Assembly: GCA_964501335.1 (NCBI GenBank)
Contig: CAZCTC010000014.1
Coordinates: 1-64,000 of the forward strand
Reading direction: 5' to 3'
Origin: CAZCTC01 sp964501335
Lineage (GTDB): Bacteria; Chloroflexota; Anaerolineae; B4-G1; SLSP01
DNA: 64,000 bases
The translations under genes were made by a program, and so were the position numbers. The notes under the pieces were generated by a model that was not told the DNA's origin, did not search any database, and saw only the letters and a program-made list of their open reading frames with translations. Shown in pieces: positions 33,473 through 40,549 of this stretch. The stretch's first letter is position 1. Every line of letters begins with the position of its first letter.

Positions 33473-36400
33473 ATGGCCTTCTTTACGGTTGAAAAAATAG
33501 CCCGGCAATTGCCGTTATTGCGCGAAGCGATCTACCGCGACGCCCAGGAAATCCGGCACTTCAAGCTCTGGGAAGCCGATCTTCCTGGAGCCGAAATGCC
33601 CGATTTCGACGATCGCGCCTGGATCGATTTCACGTCCGGCGATTTCTGGGGCGGCTACGACATCACCGCCTGGTTCCGGACCCGGCTTTCCATCCCCGAG
33701 TCCTGGCCCAAGAGCGGCAAAGTAGCCCTGCGCTTCCGCATCGGTCCCCGCGACGGCGGCGGCTCCACTGCGGAAACACTGCTCTACATCAATGGACAAC
33801 CGCTCCAGGCCCTGGATGTCTGGCACGAAGAGGTCTGGCTGCCGCCGGAACTCCAGACCTCCGAAATCGCCATCGCCCTTAAAGCCTGGAGCGGCGTCCT
33901 GGCCGTACCCGCTCGCCGGCGATTCACCGAAGCCCGCCTCGTCTGGATCGATCCCGCCGCCGAGCAATTCTATTATGAAACCCAGGCCCTCTATCAGGCC
34001 GTCCTGACGCTGGATGCGGAAAATCTCCACCGCGTCCAGCTGCTCCAGGCCCTCGACCGGGCCCTGCGGCAGGTCGATTTCACCCATCCCCGCTCCCCCG
34101 CCTTCTATCGCTCCCTGGAAACCGCCGCCGGCGTCCTGAAAGAAAAGCTGCTCACGCTGGAAGCCTTTGAAGAGATCAAGCCGAAGGTCATCGGGATCGG
34201 CCATTCGCACATCGATATGGCCTGGCTCTGGCGACTGTCGCATACCCGCCAGAAAGCCATCCGCACCTTTACCACGGTTCTGCACCTGATGCGGCAATAT
34301 CCCGAGTATCATTACCTCCACTCTTCACCGCAGCTCTACAAATTTATTAAAGAAGATGCCCCGGAACTCTATGCCCGGATTCGGGAACAGATCGCCGCGG
34401 GCCGCTGGGAAGCGACCGGCGGCATGTGGGTCGAAGCCGACACCAACCTGCCCTCCGGCGAATCGCTGATCCGCCAGTTTCTGCTGGGCAACGCTTACCT
34501 GCAAACTGAATTCGGCCGCCGGGCCCGGGTGCTCTGGCTGCCCGATGTCTTCGGCTATTCCGGAGCGCTGCCCCAGATCGCCAAAAAGTGCGGCTGCGAC
34601 TATCTGATGACCACTAAAATCAGCTGGAATCAGTTCAACCGCTTCCCCTACGACACTTTCAACTGGCGGGGCATCGACGGGACCGAACTCCTGACCCATT
34701 TCGTCACCACCCCGGAGACCGGCTCCGTCCGCTACACCTACAACGGCAACCTCATCCCGGCCGACGTCAAAGGGCTCTGGGACAACTACCGCCAGAAAGA
34801 GCTCAATACCGAACTGCTCCTGCCCTTCGGCTGGGGAGACGGCGGCGGCGGCCCCACCCGCGAAATGCTGGAAAATGCCCGGGCGCTCAAAAATCTGCCC
34901 GGCCTCCCCCGTGTGGAACAGGGATCGGCCGAAGCCTTTTTCGCCCGCCTGGAAACCCGGCTTCAGGGCCAGGAACTGCCGATCTGGGACGGTGAACTCT
35001 ACCTGGAATACCACCGCGGCGTCTACACCTCACAGGCGGCCGTCAAACGGGCCAACCGGCAGGCCGAAACGCTCTATCACCATGCCGAATGGCTCGCCTG
35101 TCTGGCCGGACAGCTGACCGGGATGGAATACCCGCAAACCACCCTCCAAAACGGCTGGGAAAAACTTCTGCTCAACCAGTTCCACGACATCCTGCCCGGC
35201 TCTTCCATCCGCGAAGTCTACGAAGACAGCCGACGCGACCATGAAGCCATCCGGGAGATCGGCACGGCCGTGTTGAACGCCGCCCGCGATGCTCTGACCG
35301 CCAAACTGCCTGCCGCCGGGCCGGCCCTGGCCCTCTTCAACGGGTTGGGATGGGAACGCGGTGGTCTCATCGCCCTGCCCTGGACACCAACGCTGACCGG
35401 CCTGACCGTGCCGGATGCCGCCGGAAATCCCACGCCGGTTCAGGAAATCACAGAAGAAGGGAAATCACACCTGCTTTTCTCCCTCTCCGGGATTCCGGCC
35501 CTGGGTTACCGCGTCGTATCACTCGTCCCGGCCCCCTCATCGCCGCCCCCCTCTCCCCTGACCGTTGCCCCCGGACGGATCGAGACACCCTTCTACCAGA
35601 TCGCGCTCAACGCCGCCGGCCAGATCGTCGCCCTGATCGACAAACGAGACAAACGACAGCTCCTCGCGCCGGGCTCCCGGGGCAACGTCTTCCAGACTTT
35701 CAACGATCGACCGATGGACTTCGACGCCTGGGATATCGATATCTACTATCAGGAAAAGATGGAAGAGATCGACACCCTGGTGGAATCCGTCGTTGAGGAA
35801 AACGGACCGCTGCGGGGCGTGCTGTGCCAGCGCTGGCAGTTCTACAACTCCACCATCACCCAAAGGCTCACCGTCTACGCCGACTCGCCGCGGGTCGATT
35901 TTCAGACCGAAGTCGACTGGCACGAGCAGCAGATCCTGCTCAAAGTGGCCTTTCCGGTCGACGTGCGGGCCACCCGCGCCACCTATGAAATTCAATTCGG
36001 CGCCCTGGAACGCCCCACCCATCGCAACACCAGCTGGGACCACGCCCGCTTTGAGAGCGTCGGCCACCGCTGGATCGACCTCTCGGAAGGCAACAACGGC
36101 GTGGCGCTGCTCAACGACTGCAAATACGGCCACGATGTCCACGACAACGTCATGCGGTTGACCCTGATCAAATCGGCGATCGAGCCCGATCCCACCGCCG
36201 ACCAGGGCATCCACCGCTTCACCTACAGTCTGCTGCCGCATCGCGGAGACTGGCGCACCGCCGACGTAATCCCGCAAGCCGCCGACCTCAACAACCCGCT
36301 GCTCTGCAAGCTGATCGAAAGCGCCCAACCCGGCCGCCTGCCCGCCCAATTCAGCTTCGCCCGGGTCGACGCAGAGCACGTCGTGATCGAAACCCTCAAA

Positions 36401-36637
36401 AAAGCCGAGGCCGACAACGCCTGGGTGGTACGAGTCTACGATGCCCGACAATATCGCAATCCCGCCGTCCATCTGACCTTCGGTCACCCCATCCTTTACG
36501 CCGTCGAATGCAATCTGGTCGAAGAAGGTGCCGCGGTCGTCGAATACCACCACGACACCCTCACCTTCCCCATCGCCCCCTATGAAATCAAGACCTTCAA
36601 GGTATGGTTCAAGGAAGAAGTAGACAGTAGCAAGTAG
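33473..36637 (+). CDS. GH38 alpha-mannosidase, long form
   Basis: The 1054-residue protein has a ~240-residue N-terminal beta domain before the catalytic domain, as in Ams1-type mannosidases. Catalytic motifs are GHSHIDMAWLW (H246, D248), LPDVFGYSGALPQ (nucleophile D358) and LNQFHDILPGSSIREVYED. No signal peptide is present. The ATG follows the SIS stop immediately. The C-terminus again ends EEVDSSK from the GTAGACAG microrepeat. Two different GH38 enzymes in one locus suggest different linkages or trimming steps of a mannose-rich glycan. Confidence 0.93.
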   Translation: MAFFTVEKIARQLPLLREAIYRDAQEIRHFKLWEADLPGAEMPDFDDRAWIDFTSGDFWGGYDITAWFRTRLSIPESWPKSGKVALRFRIGPRDGGGSTAETLLYINGQPLQALDVWHEEVWLPPELQTSEIAIALKAWSGVLAVPARRRFTEARLVWIDPAAEQFYYETQALYQAVLTLDAENLHRVQLLQALDRALRQVDFTHPRSPAFYRSLETAAGVLKEKLLTLEAFEEIKPKVIGIGHSHIDMAWLWRLSHTRQKAIRTFTTVLHLMRQYPEYHYLHSSPQLYKFIKEDAPELYARIREQIAAGRWEATGGMWVEADTNLPSGESLIRQFLLGNAYLQTEFGRRARVLWLPDVFGYSGALPQIAKKCGCDYLMTTKISWNQFNRFPYDTFNWRGIDGTELLTHFVTTPETGSVRYTYNGNLIPADVKGLWDNYRQKELNTELLLPFGWGDGGGGPTREMLENARALKNLPGLPRVEQGSAEAFFARLETRLQGQELPIWDGELYLEYHRGVYTSQAAVKRANRQAETLYHHAEWLACLAGQLTGMEYPQTTLQNGWEKLLLNQFHDILPGSSIREVYEDSRRDHEAIREIGTAVLNAARDALTAKLPAAGPALALFNGLGWERGGLIALPWTPTLTGLTVPDAAGNPTPVQEITEEGKSHLLFSLSGIPALGYRVVSLVPAPSSPPPSPLTVAPGRIETPFYQIALNAAGQIVALIDKRDKRQLLAPGSRGNVFQTFNDRPMDFDAWDIDIYYQEKMEEIDTLVESVVEENGPLRGVLCQRWQFYNSTITQRLTVYADSPRVDFQTEVDWHEQQILLKVAFPVDVRATRATYEIQFGALERPTHRNTSWDHARFESVGHRWIDLSEGNNGVALLNDCKYGHDVHDNVMRLTLIKSAIEPDPTADQGIHRFTYSLLPHRGDWRTADVIPQAADLNNPLLCKLIESAQPGRLPAQFSFARVDAEHVVIETLKKAEADNAWVVRVYDARQYRNPAVHLTFGHPILYAVECNLVEEGAAVVEYHHDTLTFPIAPYEIKTFKVWFKEEVDSSK

Positions 36638-36653
36638 ACAGTAGACAGCAGGA
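36618..36653. repeat. GTAGACAG microrepeat overlapping the second mannosidase stop
   Basis: This is the same block as at 32650-32686, in the same frame relative to the gene, again giving EEVDSSK and a TAG stop. Confidence 0.85.
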
Positions 36654-36792
36654 GATTGAAAGAATCTATTCCTTCACAGCCTCCGCAGACAAGCGAAAAA
36701 TCGGAAAAAATTATCAGGGTCCATGTCAATGCAAAAAAAATCAAAAAAAATACCGCCCTATGGGGTAACCCCGTAAAGCGGGAGAAAAAACC

Positions 36793-36901
36793 TGTGTTTT
36801 TGCGCGCATTCTTATGCGCGCAAAAACACAAACAAAAAAAACTCTCTCCCCTTCCAGCGCGTCGTATCTTGACTTAAAGAGAATATTTGCGGGACGTAAC
36901 C
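36793..36901. repeat. covarying-family hairpin plus tail module
   Basis: TGTGTTTTTGCGCGCAT (36793-36809) and its exact complement (36814-36830) enclose TCTT. The tail module follows (AACTCTCTCCCCTTCCAGCG, then TTTGCGGGACGTAAC) and runs right up to the ROK gene start. The stem core TGCGCGCAT differs from the CGGCGGCTT core elsewhere but pairs perfectly. Confidence 0.85.
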
Positions 36902-37855
36902 ATGGATGAACTCTTATTAGCCTTAGACTTCGGCGGCACCAAACATGCAGCCGCCCTTGCCGTGCGCGGCACGCCCGGCTGGCGCGCCTATCGTCGCCGG
37001 CTCGCTCCCGCCGGAGCCGATGCCGTCCGCGACATCGAAGCCGTCTGCGCCCTGGCCCAAGAAATCTTGCAGGGAGCTCGACCAGCCGCCGTCGGCGTCA
37101 GCTTCGGCGGTCCCGTCGACGCAACCACCGGAACCGTCCGGCTTTCACACCATGTCCCCGGCTGGGAAAACATCCCGCTCAAGGCGCGGCTGGAAGCAGA
37201 ATTCGGGGTCCCGGTGACTGTCGACAATGACGCCAACATTGCAGCCCTGGGTGAGCATCGCTACGGCGCAGGCCGCGGCTACGCCCATCTGATGTACATC
37301 ACCGTCAGCACCGGCGTGGGCGGCGGCTGGATTCTCAACGGCCGGCCCTGGCGTGGCGCCGAAGGGATGGCCGGCGAGATCGGCCACACCACCATCGATC
37401 CGCAGGGGCCGCTCTGCCTTTGCGGCAAACGGGGCTGCGTCGAGCGCTATGTTTCCGGTCCCTACATAACGCAGGAAGCCCGCGAACGGCTGGCGGCCGA
37501 TCCCGATTGCGGTTTCCAGCTGCGCGAGCTGGCCCGCGGGAATCTGATCAATGTCACAGGAGCCCTGCTCAGTGAAGCGGCAGAACGAGGCGATGCTCTG
37601 GCGCAGGAAATCCTGGACCGGGGGGCCAACGCCCTGGGGGTAGGAATCGGCAATGTCGCCAATGTAATCAATCCGCAACGATTTATTTTGGGAGGAGGCG
37701 TCACACACGCCGGCGTTCGCTTCTTAGAGACGATCCGTGCAGCGGCCCGCCGCACCGCCCTGCCCGAAGTCCATTTTGAAATCGTTCCGGCGGCGCTGGG
37801 AGACGATGCGCCCTTGTGGGGAGCCATTGCCCTCGCAGAAGAAAAAACAGACTGA
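36902..37855 (+). CDS. ROK-family sugar kinase
   Basis: The 317-residue product has the ATP-binding LALDFGGTKHAAAL at the N-terminus and the ROK zinc motif CLCGKRGCVE (about 172-181) after GEIGHTTIDPQGP. ROK kinases of this type phosphorylate glucose, mannose, fructose or N-acetylhexosamines. The glycan locus suggests mannose or GlcNAc. The ATG at 36902 is preferred over an in-frame TTG 15 bases upstream, which lies in the repeat tail. No HTH domain is present, so it is an enzyme rather than a ROK repressor. Confidence 0.9.
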   Translation: MDELLLALDFGGTKHAAALAVRGTPGWRAYRRRLAPAGADAVRDIEAVCALAQEILQGARPAAVGVSFGGPVDATTGTVRLSHHVPGWENIPLKARLEAEFGVPVTVDNDANIAALGEHRYGAGRGYAHLMYITVSTGVGGGWILNGRPWRGAEGMAGEIGHTTIDPQGPLCLCGKRGCVERYVSGPYITQEARERLAADPDCGFQLRELARGNLINVTGALLSEAAERGDALAQEILDRGANALGVGIGNVANVINPQRFILGGGVTHAGVRFLETIRAAARRTALPEVHFEIVPAALGDDAPLWGAIALAEEKTD

Positions 37856-38234
37856 TAAAAAATGCAAGAGGGATATAAACTGCATTTTGTGGCCCGCCGC
37901 GGCCGCGGCGGGCCACAAAATGCTTAGTTTTCCCCCCTTTCCCTCGGGGGAAAGGGGGGGCAGGGGGGATAGGGGGAATTAAAAAGCGCCTTTTGACAAT
38001 TTTGTTTGGCGACCACGGTTCCTGGGGAATTTACCTGAAGCCGCCGGAAAATGAACAAAAAAACTCTCTCCCCCTGCTTCGCACAGCGCGGCGTATCTTA
38101 CAAAAAAGCGCCGGATGCGGGACGCAAACAACAAATCTGATAATCGCCTTCCGGATCGCCGGAGGCAAAAAAAACAATCAACATATCAAAAAAGATAAGG
38201 AGTATACGCCGGTCGCCGGCGTAAAACAAAAAAC
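37856..38234. repeat. intergenic region with 42-bp perfect palindrome and tail module
   Basis: Bases 37882-37923 form a perfect 42-bp palindrome with 21-bp arms and no loop, containing a GCGGCCGC core. A tail module without its hairpin is at about 38050-38130 (AACTCTCTCCCCCTGCTTCG, then GATGCGGGACGCAAAC). At 38197-38202 an AAGGAG is followed by a small hairpin (CGCCGG 38207-38212, CCGGCG 38216-38221) before the GH2 start. No gene is seen. Confidence 0.8.
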
Positions 38235-40085
38235 ATGACGTATATTCCTCGGGCCGAATACCCTCGTCCTCAATTTGTCCGCCGTGATTGGCTCTGCCTC
38301 AACGGCGAATGGGGCTTTGAAGTCGACACCGGCGACAGCGGGCTGGAACGCGGCCTGCTGACGCGCGAACTGGAAGGCCGGATCACCGTCCCCTTCTGTC
38401 CCGAATCCTCTCTGTCGGGCATCGGCAACCCCGACTTCATGCCGGTCGTCTGGTATCGCCGCACCGTCACCGTTCCCCCGGAATGGGCCGGACGGCAGGT
38501 CCGCCTGAACTTCCAGGCCGTCGATTACGACGCCACCGTCTGGGTTAACGGCATCGAAGTCGGCCGCCATCGCGGGGGCTTCACCCCCTTCAGCTGTGAC
38601 CTGCACGGAGTAGCCGATCCGGGCGCCCCCATCACCATCGTCGTCCGGGCCCGCGACAACGCCCAGGACCCCCAGCCGCGCGGCAAACAATCGCAGCGTT
38701 ACGGGAATTACGAGTGCTTCTATACCCGTACCACCGGCATCTGGCAGACCGTCTGGCTGGAACCCGTTCCCGATTTTGCGCTGCTGCGCCCCCGGATCAC
38801 GCCGGATGTCGCCGGCAGCACCATCCGGCTGGCCCAGCCGCTGCATCGCACGAGCAAAGGGCTCAAAGTTCGCGCCACCCTGTGGGACAGCCACGGCAAA
38901 ATCGTCACGGCCCTCACCCGGGCGGATCTCGGTCTGACCGCTCATCTGGATCTGCCGATCCCGGAAGATCGCCGGCGGCTCTGGAGCCCGGAAGATCCCC
39001 ATCTCTACGGCCTGGATATCGAATTGCTCGACAGCCACGGCAACATCCTCGATCAGGCCGCCAGCTATGCCGGCCTGCGCAGCGTCACCATCGAGGGCAA
39101 AGCCGTCAAGATCAACGGGGTCACCGTCTTCCAACGGCTGGTGCTGGATCAGGGCTACTATCCCGACGGCATCATGACCGCACCGACCGACGCCGCCTTG
39201 ATCGACGATATCAAGCTCGCCTTCGATGCCGGATTCAACGGCGCCCGATTGCATCAAAAAGTCTTTGAAGAACGCTTCCTCTATCACGCCGACCGGATGG
39301 GCTATCTGGTCTGGGGTGAATTCCCGGATTGGGGCTGCGGCGGCTATGGGCCTCACGGCAATCATCAACAGCCGGGAACCAGTTACGTCGGAGAGTGGCT
39401 GGAAGAACTGGAACGGGACTACTCCCATCCCAGCATCATCGGCTGGTGCGGTTTGAACGAGACCTTCCAGACGCTCCGGGACCATCCCACCCGCCTCGAC
39501 GACGTCACCCGGGCCATGTTCATGGCGGCCAAGGCCATGGATTCCACGCGGCCGGTGCTGGACACCTCGGGCTATTCTCACCGCGTGCCCGAGACGGATA
39601 TCTACGACGCGCACGACTATGAACAGGACCCCGAAAAATTCGCCGCCCACTATGCCCAGCTGGCCGAAGGGAAGCCCTTTATCAATGCCGGGCCGGGCAA
39701 CAAACGCTGGTCCGTCCCCTATCGCGGACAGCCCTATTTCGTCAGCGAATTCGGCGGCATCTGGTGGAATCCTGAAGTCCGGCCGGGAGAGGCTTCCTGG
39801 GGCTACGGCGACCGGCCGCGCACCCTGGAAGAATTCTATCAACGCTTCGAGGGACTCTGCGACGCCCTGCTCGATCATCCCGACATGTTCGGCTACTGTT
39901 ACACCCAGCTCACCGATGTCTATCAGGAACAGAACGGCATCTACACCTTCGATCGCCAGCCCAAATTCGATCTGGCCCGACTGCGGGAGATCCAGCAACG
40001 GAAAGCCGCCATCGAAAAACTGGAACCGGAACCCGAAGTCACCATCGAACGGCCGGCTCCGATGAACGAGCCTGTGCTGTCCTGA
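38235..40085 (+). CDS. GH2 beta-glycosidase
   Basis: The 616-residue protein follows GH2 order: sugar-binding jelly roll (VVWYRRTVTVPPEWAGRQV, WVNGIEVGRHRGGFTPFSCD), immunoglobulin-like domain, then the catalytic barrel with acid/base Glu in GWCGLNETFQ (about 409) and nucleophile Glu in YFVSEFGG (about 505). No signal peptide is present. It could act as beta-galactosidase, beta-glucuronidase or beta-mannosidase; a beta-mannosidase or beta-galactosidase role would fit the mannosidase and hexosaminidase neighbours. The only Shine-Dalgarno (AAGGAG) lies 32 bases upstream, beyond a hairpin. Confidence 0.9.
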   Translation: MTYIPRAEYPRPQFVRRDWLCLNGEWGFEVDTGDSGLERGLLTRELEGRITVPFCPESSLSGIGNPDFMPVVWYRRTVTVPPEWAGRQVRLNFQAVDYDATVWVNGIEVGRHRGGFTPFSCDLHGVADPGAPITIVVRARDNAQDPQPRGKQSQRYGNYECFYTRTTGIWQTVWLEPVPDFALLRPRITPDVAGSTIRLAQPLHRTSKGLKVRATLWDSHGKIVTALTRADLGLTAHLDLPIPEDRRRLWSPEDPHLYGLDIELLDSHGNILDQAASYAGLRSVTIEGKAVKINGVTVFQRLVLDQGYYPDGIMTAPTDAALIDDIKLAFDAGFNGARLHQKVFEERFLYHADRMGYLVWGEFPDWGCGGYGPHGNHQQPGTSYVGEWLEELERDYSHPSIIGWCGLNETFQTLRDHPTRLDDVTRAMFMAAKAMDSTRPVLDTSGYSHRVPETDIYDAHDYEQDPEKFAAHYAQLAEGKPFINAGPGNKRWSVPYRGQPYFVSEFGGIWWNPEVRPGEASWGYGDRPRTLEEFYQRFEGLCDALLDHPDMFGYCYTQLTDVYQEQNGIYTFDRQPKFDLARLREIQQRKAAIEKLEPEPEVTIERPAPMNEPVLS

Positions 40086-40549
40086 AAACAGGCCTCAGAA
40101 AGAATCACCACAGAGACACAGAGAAAATTTCAGAGAAGATCTCTTCCCTTCTTCTCTGTGCTCTCTGTGCCTCTGTGGTGAAATCTCTTTTTCATCCTTC
40201 AGCGTCCGCCCCCTGGGCCGCACAGCCCTGACTGTACTTTTTTTGCATTCCCGACTGTACTTTTTCTGTACTTTTTTCTCCTGCACGTACATTGCAAGTC
40301 AATTTAATCTTATTTATACTAATATCTAACTTTTGACCGCAAAAATGCTTTGAAAAATATTACTTTTCTAACCGATATTCACTTCCACCCACAAACCCAA
40401 CCCATCCCTGATATTACACCCGCTGATTTCAACGGATTGGAAAATATCTTAAAGTGACAGGAACCGACAATTTAACGAGGGGATTCTCAACAAGCGGTCA
40501 TTCATTACTCATTTTCATTAAAGCAGATGTCCCAGCCAAGGAGAGACCC
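40086..40549. other. intergenic region with long inverted repeat and promoter
   Basis: TCACCACAGAG (40106-40116) pairs with CTCTGTGGTGA (40172-40182), with inner CACAGAGA/TCTCTGTG pairing, a likely terminator for the GH2 gene. CTGTACTTTTT occurs three times between 40231 and 40276. A promoter for the next gene is at 40292-40320. No gene is seen; an open frame from 40454 is an upstream extension of the DUF4157 gene. Confidence 0.65.
40292..40320 (+). promoter_or_regulatory. candidate sigma-70 promoter of the DUF4157 gene
   Basis: TTGCAA (40292-40297) and TATACT (40315-40320) are spaced by exactly 17 bases in an AT-rich stretch. The implied 5' leader is about 220 bases. Confidence 0.5.
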
